Shown here: one piece after another, positions 41,206 through 50,226 of the stretch
Layout: the number at the start of each line of letters is the position of its first letter
How positions within the stretch are numbered: position 1 is the stretch's first letter
NCBI RefSeq assembly: GCF_900078385.1
Contig: NZ_FLQR01000009.1
Coordinates: 1 to 64,000 of the forward strand
Source: an uncultured Microbacterium sp.
GTDB taxonomy: Bacteria; Actinomycetota; Actinomycetes; Actinomycetales; Microbacteriaceae
Reading direction: 5' to 3'
DNA length: 64,000 bases
Notes under the pieces: generated by a model
Databases searched by the model: none
What the model was told of the DNA's origin: nothing
Seen by the model: only the letters and a program-made list of their open reading frames with translations
Made by a program: the position numbers and the translations under genes

Positions 41206-42810
41206 TCACATCCGGAAGACGCCGAAGCGCGGTTCGGGCAGCGGGGCACGGGAGACGACGTCGAGGGCGAGGCCGAGGACGTCGCGCGTGTCGAGCGGGT
41301 CGATGATGCCGTCGTCCCAGAGCCGGGCGGTGGCGTAGAGCGGGTCGCCCTGCTCCTCGAACTGCGCGCGGACGGGGGCTTCGAAGGCCGCGCGTGCGTC
41401 GGCATCCCACTCCTCGCCCCGCGCGGCGAGCTGGTCGGCTTTGACGGTGGACAGGACGGAGGCCGCCTGCGGGCCGCCCATCACCGAGATGCGACTCGCG
41501 GGCCAGGACCAGAGGAAGCGGGGAGAGTAGGCGCGCCCGCACATGGAGTAGTTCCCGGCCCCGAACGAGCCGCCGATGATGACGGTGAGCTTCGGGACCC
41601 GCGTCGTCGCGACGGCCGTCACCATCTTGGCGCCGTCCTTCGCGATGCCGCCGGCTTCGGCATCCCGTCCGACCATGAACCCGGAGATGTTCTGCAGGAA
41701 GAGCAGCGGCACGCCCCGCTGGTCGCACAGCTCGATGAAGTGCGCGCCCTTGAGGGCGGACTCCCGGAACAGGATGCCGTTGTTCGCGACGATCCCGACG
41801 GGGTGCCCGTGGATGCGGGCGAACCCGGTGACGAGCGTCTCGCCATACTCGCGCTTGAACTCGTGGAAGGCGCTGCCGTCCACGAGCCGCGCGATGACCT
41901 CGCGCACGTCGTAGGGCTGGTTGACGTCGACGGGCACGGCGCCGTACAGCTCGGCGGGGTCGACGGCCGGCGGGGCGGGCGGAGTCACCTCCCAGACCGG
42001 TGCGGCGGGAGCGGGCAGCGTCTTCACGATGTCGCGGACGATCTCCAGGGCGTGCTCGTCGTCCTCGGCGAGGTGGTCGACGACACCGGAGGTGCGGGCG
42101 TGCAGCTCTCCCCCGCCGAGCTCCTCGGCCGTCACGACCTCGCCGATCGCCGCCTTCACGAGTGGCGGGCCGCCCAGGAAGATGGTGCCCTGGCCGCGGA
42201 CGATGACGGTCTCGTCGCTCATCGCCGGGACGTACGCGCCGCCGGCGGTGCAGGAGCCGAGGACCGCCGCGATCTGCGGGATGCCGGCGGCCGAGAGCCG
42301 CGCCTGGTGGAAGAAGATCCGGCCGAAGTGGTCGCGATCGGGGAAGACCTCGTCCTGCATCGGCAGGAACGCCCCGCCCGAGTCGACGAGGTAGATGCAC
42401 GGGAGCCGGTTCTCCAGCGCGACCTCCTGCGCACGGAGGTGCTTCTTGACGGTCAGCGGATAGTACGTGCCGCCCTTGACGGTCGCGTCGTTGCAGACGA
42501 CCATGACGTGCCGGCCGTGCACGAGACCGATGCCCGCGATGACGCCGGCCGCGGGCGCCTCGCCGTCGTACAGGCCTTCTGCGGCGAGCGGGGCGAGTTC
42601 GAGGAACGGGCTCCCCTCGTCGAGGAGGCGGGTGACGCGGTCGCGCGGGAGGAGCTTGCCGCGCGCCACATGGCGTTCGCGCGACGCCACCGGACCGCCG
42701 AGGGCGACGGCCGCGAGGCGTGCGCGCAGCCGGTCGGCCGCATCCTGCTGCGCGTCCCGCCGGCGCGTGAACTGCGCGTCGCGGACGAGGGCGCTCGTGA
42801 GCGTGGCCAT
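41206..42810 (-). CDS. accD1: Acyl-CoA carboxylase beta subunit (carboxyltransferase)
   Basis: A 534-residue carboxyltransferase with two crotonase-like halves: first [25 protein letters not shown] and [16 protein letters not shown], second [25 protein letters not shown] and [27 protein letters not shown]. These are typical of methylcrotonyl-CoA carboxylase beta subunits. The ATG at 42810 is chosen because GGAG lies five bases upstream; an in-frame ATG at 42861 has no binding site and abuts the TetR operator. It is the first gene of an accD-accA-acad-maoC-citE operon. Confidence 0.92.
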   Translation of the reverse strand: MATLTSALVRDAQFTRRRDAQQDAADRLRARLAAVALGGPVASRERHVARGKLLPRDRVTRLLDEGSPFLELAPLAAEGLYDGEAPAAGVIAGIGLVHGRHVMVVCNDATVKGGTYYPLTVKKHLRAQEVALENRLPCIYLVDSGGAFLPMQDEVFPDRDHFGRIFFHQARLSAAGIPQIAAVLGSCTAGGAYVPAMSDETVIVRGQGTIFLGGPPLVKAAIGEVVTAEELGGGELHARTSGVVDHLAEDDEHALEIVRDIVKTLPAPAAPVWEVTPPAPPAVDPAELYGAVPVDVNQPYDVREVIARLVDGSAFHEFKREYGETLVTGFARIHGHPVGIVANNGILFRESALKGAHFIELCDQRGVPLLFLQNISGFMVGRDAEAGGIAKDGAKMVTAVATTRVPKLTVIIGGSFGAGNYSMCGRAYSPRFLWSWPASRISVMGGPQAASVLSTVKADQLAARGEEWDADARAAFEAPVRAQFEEQGDPLYATARLWDDGIIDPLDTRDVLGLALDVVSRAPLPEPRFGVFRM

Positions 42811-42863
42811 GGCATCTCCATCGATGTCGGCGGATCGGCCATTGTCGTGGGACCGGTCCATCG

Positions 42864-42879
42864 GTTAGTGTGCACTAAC
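42864..42879. promoter_or_regulatory. TetR operator 1, inverted repeat GTTAGTG-N2-CACTAAC
   Basis: Seven-base perfect arms with a 2-base centre, in the gap between the divergent TetR and carboxylase genes. Symmetry and position indicate an operator controlling both directions. Confidence 0.7.
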
Positions 42880-42891
42880 TGAGAGCACCAG

Positions 42892-42907
42892 GTTAGCGAG
42901 GATTAAC
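42892..42907. promoter_or_regulatory. TetR operator 2, degenerate copy
   Basis: A 16-base site with the same layout as the perfect one but only the outer GTTA/TAAC matching (GTTAGCG-AG-GATTAAC). It is 28 bases from operator 1 and ends 4 bases before the TetR ATG. Confidence 0.45.
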
Positions 42908-42911
42908 TGAC

Positions 42912-43544
42912 ATGGCAAGGCGTTCTCCGTCCCACCCCGCCGCGGACACCACGGCCACGCAGCGCGAGCGCGCGAAAGCCGACCGCCACGCGGCGCTCCT
43001 CCGCGAAGCCGCACGGCTGTTCGCCGAGAACGGCTTCGACGGCGTGAGCCTCGAAGACCTCGGCGCGGCCGTCGGCATCACGGGTCCCGCCGTGTACCGG
43101 CACTTCGCGAGCAAGCGCGCCCTGCTCGGCCGCATCCTCCTCCGCGCGAGCGAGGACCTCCTGAGCGGCGGTCGCGCCGTCATCGCGGCCCACGCCGACC
43201 CGGACGAACGGCTCCGCGGCCTCATCGGGTTCCACGTCGACTTCGCCCTGGACGCCGCGGACGTCATCCGGGTGCAGGACCGCGACCTCGCGCGGCTCGA
43301 CGACGACGATCGTCACCGCGTCCGCCGCCTGCAGCGGGAGTATGTCGACGTGTGGACGGGGGTCCTCTCCGATCTGCACCCGCACCGCTCCCCCGGCGAC
43401 CTCCGAGTGCGCGCGCACGCCGGATTCGGGCTCATCAACTCGACGCCGCACAGCGTGCGCGGCCTCCGCGACGCGCCCGACGACGACGCCGTCCGGGCGC
43501 TGCTGGCCACGATGGCCCACGCCGCCCTCGCGACCCCGCACTGA
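42912..43544 (+). CDS. TetR-family transcriptional regulator of the acyl-CoA operon
   Basis: A 210-residue regulator. The N-terminal HTH is RHAALLREAARLFAENGFDGVSLEDLGAAVGITGPAVYRHFASKRALLGRIL, the standard TetR form; the helical C-terminal domain carries the ligand pocket. The gene is divergent from accD, and two related inverted repeats lie between them, so it very likely represses both units. An acyl-CoA of the leucine pathway is a plausible ligand by analogy with other cluster-linked TetR regulators. Confidence 0.92.
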   Translation: MARRSPSHPAADTTATQRERAKADRHAALLREAARLFAENGFDGVSLEDLGAAVGITGPAVYRHFASKRALLGRILLRASEDLLSGGRAVIAAHADPDERLRGLIGFHVDFALDAADVIRVQDRDLARLDDDDRHRVRRLQREYVDVWTGVLSDLHPHRSPGDLRVRAHAGFGLINSTPHSVRGLRDAPDDDAVRALLATMAHAALATPH

Positions 43545-43572
43545 CAGTCGGGCGACGCGACGCGGCGCCGGA

Positions 43573-44934
43573 TCAGCGCAGGAGCATCGCCCGACCAGGC
43601 TCGCGCAGCACGTCCGCGACGTCGCGGAGGAACAGCGAGCCCTGCTCGCCGTCCGCCAGCCGGTGGTCGAACGACAGGCTGAGGGTGAGCACGTCGCGGA
43701 GCGCGATCCCGCCCTCGTGCTCCCACGGCTGGCGCCGCACGGCGCCGAGGCCGAGGATGCCGGCCTCGCCCGGGTTGAGGATCGGGGTCCCGGAGTCCAT
43801 GCCGAACACGCCGAAGTTCGTGATCGAGAAGGTCCCGCCGGTCAGCACGTCCAAGCCCGCCTTGCCGGCGCGCGCCGTCTGGGCGAGGTCGCCGATCGCG
43901 TCGGAGAGCTCGACCAGGGTCAGCCCGTCGGCATCCTTCACGTTGGGCACGACGAGCCCGCGATCGGTCGCCGCTGCGATGCCGAGGTTGACGTAGTGGT
44001 ACTGGACGATCTCGCCCGCGGCCTCGTCCCAGCGCGAGTTGAGCTCGGGGTGCGAGGCGAGGGCCAGGCAGACGGCCTTCGCCGCGACCGCGAGGATGCC
44101 GATCCGGTGATCGGCGAGCCGCCGATCGGCCTTCAGCCCGGCGAGGAGCTGCGTCGTGGCGGTCACGTCGATCGTGAGGAACGTCGTGACGTGCGGCGCC
44201 GTGAACGCGCTCCGCACCATCGCCTCCGCGGTGTGCTTGCGGACGCCGCGGATGGGGATGCGGGTCTCCCGCTCGCCGCGCTCGACGCGCGGTGCGGCCG
44301 GACGCGCGGGTGCGGCGGTGGCCGCGGGCGTCGTCGTGCGGGCGGCGAACGCCTCGACGTCGGCGCGCGTGATGACACCGGTCGCGCCGGAGGCCTCGAC
44401 GAGGGCCAGGTCGATGCCGAGATCCTTCGCGAGCTTCCGGACCGGCGGGGTGGAGCGCGGGCGCTCGTGCCGGGTGTCGTCCGGCGGCGAGGCCGTCACG
44501 ACGTCGTGCGGCGCGGCCTCCAGGACCGCCGTGTCGCTCGCGGCGGCCGGCGCGCCGACGCGGGCACGCCGCTGCGGTCGCGCGGATCCCCGCGGCGCGG
44601 CGCCGTAGCCGACCAGGTTCGGCTGCGCCGCCTCGTCGGCCGGGGCGGTGGTGTCCGCAGCCGCGGGCGCTGGGGGCTCGGCGCCGGGCCCGGCGCCGGC
44701 GACCTCGAACGCGATGAGCACGTCCCCCACCGCGACGACGTCGCCGTCCGCGTGCTTCAGCTCGCGGACGGTGCCGGCGTACGGCGACGGCAGCTCGACG
44801 ATGGCCTTCGCGGTCTCGACGTCGGCGATCGTCTGGTTGAGGGTGACGGTGTCGCCCACGGCGACGTGCCACTGGACGATCTCCGCCTCGGGGAGGCCCT
44901 CCCCGAGGTCGGGCAGGCGGAACTCGACGATCAC
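43573..44934 (-). CDS. bkdC: Branched-chain keto-acid dehydrogenase E2 (dihydrolipoyl acyltransferase)
   Basis: A 453-residue E2. Residues 1-77 form a lipoyl domain with Lys43 in DVETAKAIVELPSP. A Pro/Ala linker is followed by a peripheral-subunit-binding domain (TPPVRKLAKDLGIDLALVEASGATGVITRADVEAF) and an acyltransferase domain with the catalytic His in SLSFDHRLADG. The GTG start overlaps the E1beta stop. It transfers the branched acyl group to CoA. No E3 (lipoamide dehydrogenase) gene lies beside it, so E3 must be shared. Confidence 0.93.
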   Translation of the reverse strand: MIVEFRLPDLGEGLPEAEIVQWHVAVGDTVTLNQTIADVETAKAIVELPSPYAGTVRELKHADGDVVAVGDVLIAFEVAGAGPGAEPPAPAAADTTAPADEAAQPNLVGYGAAPRGSARPQRRARVGAPAAASDTAVLEAAPHDVVTASPPDDTRHERPRSTPPVRKLAKDLGIDLALVEASGATGVITRADVEAFAARTTTPAATAAPARPAAPRVERGERETRIPIRGVRKHTAEAMVRSAFTAPHVTTFLTIDVTATTQLLAGLKADRRLADHRIGILAVAAKAVCLALASHPELNSRWDEAAGEIVQYHYVNLGIAAATDRGLVVPNVKDADGLTLVELSDAIGDLAQTARAGKAGLDVLTGGTFSITNFGVFGMDSGTPILNPGEAGILGLGAVRRQPWEHEGGIALRDVLTLSLSFDHRLADGEQGSLFLRDVADVLREPGRAMLLR

Positions 44935-45941
44935 AGCTGCACCCCCGAGAGGCTGTTCGGACGGTCCAGGACCCGGTCGACGGCGTCCAGGATGCGGTCG
45001 AGGTCGGGCAGGTGGTGCTTCTCCAGCTTCGCCGGCGGGTACGGGATGTCGTGACCCGTCACGCGGACGGGGGCGGACTCGAGGTAGTGGAAGCACTTCT
45101 CCGTGATGCTCGCGATGAGCTCGGCGCCGACGCCCGCTTCGCGGGCCGCCTCGTGCGTCACCACGACGCGCCCGGTCTTGCGGACCGAGGCGGTGACGGT
45201 CGTGTAGTCCACCGGGGAGATCGATCGGAGGTCGACGACCTCGATGGAGATGCCGTCGTCCTCAGCGGCGAGGGCGGCATCCAGCGCTGTCGAGACCTGC
45301 GCGCCGTAGGTGAGCAGTGTGACGTCGGAGCCCTCTCGGACGACGCGCGCGACGCCCATCGGGGCGGCGTCGGCGATGTCGCCGTCGAGGTCGACCTCAC
45401 CCTTGGAGTGATAGAGCCGCTTGGGCTCGAAGAACACGACGGGGTCATCGCACGCGATCGCCTGGCGCAGCATGACGTACGCGTCCTGCGGGTTGGAGAC
45501 CGCGACCACGCGGAGCCCGGAGGTGTGCACGAAGTACGCCTCGGGCGACTCGGAGTGGTGCTCGGCCGCGCCGACACCGCCCGCCCACGGGATGCGGATC
45601 GTGATCGGCATGGTCACGTTCCCGCGGGTGCGGTAGTGCAGCTTGGCGACCTGGCAGACGATCTGGTCGAACGCGGGGTAGACGAAGCCGTCGAACTGGA
45701 TCTCGACGACCGGGCGGTAGCCGCGGAAGGCGAGGCCGACGGCGGTGCCCATGATCCCCGACTCGGCCAGCGGGGTGTCGATGACCCGCATCGCGCCGAA
45801 CTCGGTCTGCAGCCCGTCGGTGATCCGGAAGACGCCGCCGAGCTTGCCGACATCCTCACCCATGACGATCACGCGGTCGTCGTCGGCCATCGCGCGACGC
45901 AGTCCCGCGCCGAGCGCCTTGCCCATCGTCAGCTGCGTCAT
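44931..45941 (-). CDS. bkdB: Branched-chain keto-acid dehydrogenase E1 beta subunit
   Basis: A 336-residue transketolase-like beta subunit: VIVMGEDVGKLGGVFRITDGL, DTPLAESGIMGTAVGLAFRGYRPVVEIQF, MPITIRIPWAGGVGAAEHHSESPEAYF, SPVDYTTVTASVRKTGRVVVTHEA. These are typical of BKD/PDH E1beta. It forms the TPP-dependent heterotetramer with E1alpha, whose gene overlaps it by four bases (ATGA). The start at 45941 is fixed by that overlap. Confidence 0.94.
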   Translation of the reverse strand: MTQLTMGKALGAGLRRAMADDDRVIVMGEDVGKLGGVFRITDGLQTEFGAMRVIDTPLAESGIMGTAVGLAFRGYRPVVEIQFDGFVYPAFDQIVCQVAKLHYRTRGNVTMPITIRIPWAGGVGAAEHHSESPEAYFVHTSGLRVVAVSNPQDAYVMLRQAIACDDPVVFFEPKRLYHSKGEVDLDGDIADAAPMGVARVVREGSDVTLLTYGAQVSTALDAALAAEDDGISIEVVDLRSISPVDYTTVTASVRKTGRVVVTHEAAREAGVGAELIASITEKCFHYLESAPVRVTGHDIPYPPAKLEKHHLPDLDRILDAVDRVLDRPNSLSGVQL

Positions 45942-47062
45942 GATGCATCCCCTTCGCCCTCGAAGCCGGACAGGTACGCCGCGAACCGCGTCCGCTGCTC
46001 GTCCAGGCCCGTGTGCGGCTCGGCGTAGACGTCGTCGAGCACCTCGATCGCCGGTCGGGTGACGGCCGTGAGGGCCGCCTCGCGCATGCCGGCCGTGAAG
46101 CGGTCGGCATCGGCCTGGACGTCGGCGGCGAACGCGTCGTCGAACGCGTCCTGCGAGCGCAGCAGCGCCTCGAGCCGGGTCAGCGGGTCCTTCCGGCGCC
46201 ACGCCTCGACCTCGTCGGCCGAGCGGTAGCGGGTGGGGTCGTCCGAGGTGGTGTGCGGGCCCATCCGGTAGGTGACGGCCTCGATGAAGACGGGGCCCTT
46301 ACCGGTGCGGGCGTGGTCGAGCGCCCACCGCATCGCGGCGAGGCAGGCCAGGACGTCGTTGCCGTCCACGCGCAGGCTCGGGATGCCGAACCCGGGCGCG
46401 CGACCGGCGATCGGGTACTTCGCCTGCACCGTGACGGGCTCGGAGATCGCCCACTGATTGTTCGAGCACACGAAGACGACGGGCGACCGGAACGACGAGG
46501 CGAAGACCATGGCCTCGTTGACGTCGCCCTGGCTCGTCGCCCCGTCGCCGAAGTACGCCACGGCGACCTGGTCGGTGCCGTCGCGCTGGACGCCCATCGC
46601 GTAGCCCACGGCGTGCAGCGTCTGCGCGCCGATGATGATCTGCGGGGTCGCGGTGTTGAGCTCGTACGGGTTGTAGGTCGAGTGCATCTCACCCCGCCAG
46701 GCGAGGATGAAATCCGCCGGCTTGGCGCCGCGGACGAGCTGGACGCCGAGTTCGCGGTAGCTCGGGAACAGGAAGTCGTCGGCGCGGCAGGCGCGCGCCG
46801 TGCCGATCTGCACGGCCTCCTGGCCCTGCGCGGGCGCCCAGAGTCCGAGCTGCCCCTGGCGCTGCAGCGCGACGCCCTCGGCGTCGAGCCGTCGCAGGAG
46901 CGCCATGTCCCGGTACAGACCGCGGAGGGCCTCGCGGTCGAGGTCCTCGATCCACGGGTCGAGCTGGCGGTCGGAGATGCGTCGCCCGTCCGGCGTGAGG
47001 AGCCGGGCGAGGTCGTCGAGGTCGGTCGAGGTCTCGACCGAGGGGTTCAGGGTGTGCGTCAT
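45938..47062 (-). CDS. bkdA: Branched-chain keto-acid dehydrogenase E1 alpha subunit
   Basis: A 374-residue E1alpha. The TPP-binding motif begins GDGATSQGDVNEAMVFAS and ends NNQWAIS. Also present are GEMHSTYNPY, the phosphorylation-loop region and VTYRMGPHTTSDDPTRYR. The strong AGGAGG site sits 8 bases before ATG 47062; the ATG at 47068 is too close to it. It decarboxylates branched keto acids from valine, leucine and isoleucine. It is the first gene of bkdA-bkdB-bkdC and is divergent from an Lrp-type regulator gene. Confidence 0.94.
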   Translation of the reverse strand: MTHTLNPSVETSTDLDDLARLLTPDGRRISDRQLDPWIEDLDREALRGLYRDMALLRRLDAEGVALQRQGQLGLWAPAQGQEAVQIGTARACRADDFLFPSYRELGVQLVRGAKPADFILAWRGEMHSTYNPYELNTATPQIIIGAQTLHAVGYAMGVQRDGTDQVAVAYFGDGATSQGDVNEAMVFASSFRSPVVFVCSNNQWAISEPVTVQAKYPIAGRAPGFGIPSLRVDGNDVLACLAAMRWALDHARTGKGPVFIEAVTYRMGPHTTSDDPTRYRSADEVEAWRRKDPLTRLEALLRSQDAFDDAFAADVQADADRFTAGMREAALTAVTRPAIEVLDDVYAEPHTGLDEQRTRFAAYLSGFEGEGDAS

Positions 47063-47142
47063 CGTCATCCCTCCTGTTCCCGGCCGGAGGTCTTGTGGAC
47101 GTCGGCCGATGCAGAGCGCCGGCATCGTCGCCGGCTGACCTG

Positions 47143-47171
47143 AGGTTACGTCCGCATCGCACCTAGCTCAA
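47143..47171 (-). promoter_or_regulatory. Promoter of the bkd operon with overlapping inverted repeat
   Basis: On the minus strand TTGAGC (47171-47166) and TAACCT (47148-47143) are 17 bases apart, a good -35/-10 pair. GCTCAA at 47166-47171 is also one arm of an inverted repeat whose other arm, TTGAGC, lies at 47187-47192. A regulator bound there would cover the -35 box. Confidence 0.6.
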
Positions 47172-47237
47172 GCATGCCACTGGGGGTTGAGCATGTTGCC
47201 AACCTGCGCGCGACGAGGCCTGCTATTGTTTCGCACT

Positions 47238-47711
47238 ATGGGATCTTTGGACCACGTCGATCTGGAGCTGCTGAACGCGCTCGCCGATGACCATCGGGCC
47301 ACGGTCGTCGCGCTCAGCGAGCGGCTCGGGCTCTCACGCAACACCGTGCAGGCCCGCATGGCGAAGCTCGACCGCTCCGGCGTGTTCCTCTCCTTCGAGC
47401 GGGCCATGGCGCCGTCCGAGCTGGGGTTCCCCATCGAGGCCATGCTGAGCGTCACGGTACATCAGGCGCAGCTCCCGCGGATCACGGCGGAGCTCGCCCT
47501 CATCCCCGAGGTGCTGCAGGCGCACGGGCTCAGCGGTCAGGTCGACCTGCTGGTCCGGGTGGCCGCCCGCGACACGCAGCACCTGTTCGACGTGGACGCC
47601 CGCATCCTCGCCATCGAGGGCGTCGAGCGCACCGAGACCTCGCTCGTGATGGGCGAGGTCATCGGCTATCGGGTGCGGCCCCTGCTGGAAGAGGCTCGAC
47701 GGGAGCGCTGA
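47238..47711 (+). CDS. Lrp/AsnC-family transcriptional regulator
   Basis: A 157-residue regulator: HTH at residues 5-50 (VDLELLNALADDHRATVVALSERLGLSRNTVQARMAKLDRSGV), then a RAM ligand domain (PRITAELALIPEVLQAHGLSGQVDLLVRVAARDTQHLFDV, then GVERTETSLVMGEV). TATTGT eight bases before ATG suggests a leaderless transcript. Divergence from bkdA and the well-known control of bkd operons by Lrp-type proteins suggest that it regulates bkdABC, perhaps sensing branched-chain amino acids. Its 3' end overlaps the convergent EamA gene by 53 bases. Confidence 0.92.
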   Translation: MGSLDHVDLELLNALADDHRATVVALSERLGLSRNTVQARMAKLDRSGVFLSFERAMAPSELGFPIEAMLSVTVHQAQLPRITAELALIPEVLQAHGLSGQVDLLVRVAARDTQHLFDVDARILAIEGVERTETSLVMGEVIGYRVRPLLEEARRER

Positions 47712-48666
47712 CGGCGACCGCCCCGGCATCCATCCGCACGAGCACGACGCCGACGAGGATGAGCGCGCCGCCGGCGAACTGGATGGGCGCGGGCGCCTCG
47801 CCCAGGAGCAGCCACGCGAACGCCAGCGCGAACAGCACCTCGGAGAGGCCGATGAACGACGCCAGCCGCGAGCCGACCCGCGGGACGGCGACGACGCCGA
47901 GCGCATAGCCGAGCGTCGTGCCGACCCCGCCGACGAACAGCAGCGGCACGATCCCGGGCAGCTCGACGCCGTGGAAGGCGACCGTGACGGCAGGGGCCGC
48001 GAAGGGCAGGATGCCGGTGACGGCCAGCAGCGCCATGAACGCCGCCCCGACCAGCAGCCCGCCGGAGGCGAGCGCGAGCGGCGGCAGGTCGTCGCCGGTG
48101 CGCTCGGACATGACGAAGTACACGCAGACGCAGACGGCCGCCGCGAGGGCGAACAGCGTGCCGAGCAGATCGAACCGCGCGCCGACGACGTCGACGACGA
48201 GCACGAGCCCGATCACCGCGACGGCGGAGCCGGCGAGGACGAGGACGGAGGGGGCCCGGCGCGTCCGGAGCCACACGTAGGCGACGAGGAAGACGGGCGC
48301 GAGGTACTGGATGAGCAGCGCGACGGCCACCGGCATCCGCTGCATCGCGGAGAAGAAGAGCAGCTGGCAGCCGGCGACGGGGATGAGGCCGAAGGCGAGG
48401 AGCGAGGGCCAGTGCCGGCGCAGGAACGACCGCTCCCGGCGGAGCACGCGGAACAGCATGGGCGAGAGGAGGAGGCCCGCGAGCCCCATCCGCACGATCA
48501 GCGCGGCGGACAGCGACCAGCCGGCCTCGAGGAGCGGCTTGACGAGCGGCCCGCTGGAGGAGAACGCGAGGGCCGAGACGACGGCCAGGACGATGCCGCT
48601 CGCGCGGCGGTCCGGCGCCGCGACGGCCGCCACGGGGATGATGGGCAGGGACGCCGTCTGAGTCAC
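47659..48666 (-). CDS. EamA-family (DMT) transporter
   Basis: A 335-residue, ten-helix drug/metabolite transporter with two EamA repeats: first GIVLAVVSALAFSSSGPLVKPLLEAGWSL, second beginning LFALAAAVCVCVYFVMSERTG, ending VLFALAFAWLLLGEAPAPIQFAGGALILVGVVLV, the standard end of an EamA domain. GTG start at 48666. It is divergent from the CGNR regulator gene, which may control it. The substrate is unknown. Confidence 0.88.
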   Translation of the reverse strand: MTQTASLPIIPVAAVAAPDRRASGIVLAVVSALAFSSSGPLVKPLLEAGWSLSAALIVRMGLAGLLLSPMLFRVLRRERSFLRRHWPSLLAFGLIPVAGCQLLFFSAMQRMPVAVALLIQYLAPVFLVAYVWLRTRRAPSVLVLAGSAVAVIGLVLVVDVVGARFDLLGTLFALAAAVCVCVYFVMSERTGDDLPPLALASGGLLVGAAFMALLAVTGILPFAAPAVTVAFHGVELPGIVPLLFVGGVGTTLGYALGVVAVPRVGSRLASFIGLSEVLFALAFAWLLLGEAPAPIQFAGGALILVGVVLVRMDAGAVAVSAPVEPLPAGAAPDSR

Positions 48667-48741
48667 CGTCGGTCCTCGACTGTCAGGGGTGAAATGTGTT
48701 TACACTGGTGACCGTACCGCCCGCGAGCGTCAGGAGTCAAG

Positions 48742-49302
48742 ATGGTCTTCATCCGTGACACGGAGCTGTCCCTCCGCGCCGCCACCGCCCTCGTGAACAC
48801 CCTGCCGGAGACCGATTTCGAGGGCGTGGACCACCTCGCCGATCAGGACGATCTCGCGGCCTTCCTCATCGAGTTCCCGTACACCGGTTCGATGCGACGC
48901 GACACGGAGGAGCTGGTCGCGCTGCGCGGCATCCGCCCGCGGCTGCACGCGCTCTGGCAGGTCGACCGCGCAGCGGCCGTGCCGCTCGTGAACGCGATGC
49001 TGCGCGACGGGAAGGCGCTGCCGCAGCTCGTCATCCACGACTCCTACGACTGGCACATCCACGCGACGGACGAGGGCGCCCCGCTCGCGACCCGCATCCT
49101 CGTGGAGGCGGCCATGGCGTTCGTGGACGTCATCCGCTCGGACATGTACGACCGGGTGCGCGTGTGCGACGCGGACGACTGCCGCTCGGTCTACGTCGAC
49201 TACTCGAAGAACGGCTCGAAGCGCTACTGCGACACCGGCAACTGCGGGAACCGGATGAACGTCAACGCGTACCGCCGCCGGAAGGCGCGAGAAACCGCGT
49301 GA
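48742..49302 (+). CDS. CGNR zinc-finger (ABATE-type) regulator
   Basis: A 186-residue protein. The N-terminal ABATE domain starts LSLRAATALVNTLPE. The C-terminal treble-clef-like finger reads VRVCDADDCRSVYVDYSKNGSKRYCD and TGNCGNRMNVNAYRRRK, with the four cysteines and the CGNR motif that names the family. Members are thought to be DNA-binding regulators. TACACT at 48701-48706 is a good -10 box and CAGGAG is the binding site. Divergence from the EamA transporter suggests local control. Confidence 0.9.
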   Translation: MVFIRDTELSLRAATALVNTLPETDFEGVDHLADQDDLAAFLIEFPYTGSMRRDTEELVALRGIRPRLHALWQVDRAAAVPLVNAMLRDGKALPQLVIHDSYDWHIHATDEGAPLATRILVEAAMAFVDVIRSDMYDRVRVCDADDCRSVYVDYSKNGSKRYCDTGNCGNRMNVNAYRRRKARETA

Positions 49303-50161
49303 CGGCGGCTGCCGCGACCCGCGGCGTCTCGTAGTGGATGAGGTGGCCGACGTCGTCGATCTCGACGAGCTCGGCCCGCGGGAACAGCGTCTGCAGGTGG
49401 CGCTCGGCCTCGATCGGCGTGATGTCGTCGCGGACCGCGGCGATCAGCAGCGTGGGCTGCGTGATGCGGGGCGCGAAGGCGCGCACGTCGTTCGACACCG
49501 ACGCCACGAACGCGTCGCGCAGCACCTCGCGGTCCGCGAACCGCGAGAAGTACGTATCGTGCTGGTCGTGGATGAAGGCGCGCAGGGCCCGGTCCTTCGT
49601 CTTGGCCATCGAGACGCTCATGATCCGCACGACCAGGCGACTGCGCAGCACCGCCTCCCCCAGCCGGCGCGGGAGGCGTGCGCCGGCCCAGTAGTAGAAG
49701 ACGGCGAGCCGCGTGAGGATGCCGCGCGGGCCCTCCAGCGCCGGAGCGCCGATGGGGTTCACGAGGATGACGCGCGGCGTCGGCAGCCCGCCCGCCACGG
49801 CGGCCGCGACGACGATGGAGCCGAACGAGTGCCCGAGGATCTCGGCGCCCGGGGCGACCGCGCCGGCGAACGCCGTGAGCCACTCGGCGTAGAGGTCCAG
49901 CGTGTGCCGGCGTCCGGGGACGGCCGCGCTCTCCCCGAAGCCGGGGAGGTCGGGTGAGATGACGCGGATGCCGTCGAGGTGCGCGACGACCGGTTCGAGC
50001 CCGTGGTGCTCGCCGCGGAAGCCGTGCACCGCGATGACGGTGGCGGCGGCGTCCTCCGGGCCGTAGACCCAGTACGCCGTCGTCCCGCCGAGCACCGCGA
50101 CCTCGCGTCGCTGCACGGGGATCGCGGCGAGCAGGTCGGCGTACGGGTGCGGCGCGGTCAC
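49262..50161 (-). CDS. Alpha/beta-fold hydrolase
   Basis: A 299-residue alpha/beta hydrolase with oxyanion segment IAVHGFRGEHHG, PDLPGFGESA, nucleophile elbow GHSFGS, acid in AAVRDDITPIEAE and histidine in DDVGHLIHYE. The helical lid lies between residues 150 and 215. Its last 41 bases overlap the convergent CGNR gene. The substrate is unknown. Confidence 0.88.
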   Translation of the reverse strand: MTAPHPYADLLAAIPVQRREVAVLGGTTAYWVYGPEDAAATVIAVHGFRGEHHGLEPVVAHLDGIRVISPDLPGFGESAAVPGRRHTLDLYAEWLTAFAGAVAPGAEILGHSFGSIVVAAAVAGGLPTPRVILVNPIGAPALEGPRGILTRLAVFYYWAGARLPRRLGEAVLRSRLVVRIMSVSMAKTKDRALRAFIHDQHDTYFSRFADREVLRDAFVASVSNDVRAFAPRITQPTLLIAAVRDDITPIEAERHLQTLFPRAELVEIDDVGHLIHYETPRVAAAAVTRFLAPSGGGTR

Positions 50162-50226
50162 CCGTCGAGTCTACGAGTGCGGCGCGGCTCCCCCGTCGTG
50201 TCGGCGCCAGGACCTACCGTCGGAGC

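Noticed and set aside
42811..42861. An ATG at 42861 as the start of the carboxylase beta subunit
   Set aside because: It has no binding site and lies two bases from the TetR operator, while the ATG at 42810 has GGAG at proper distance.
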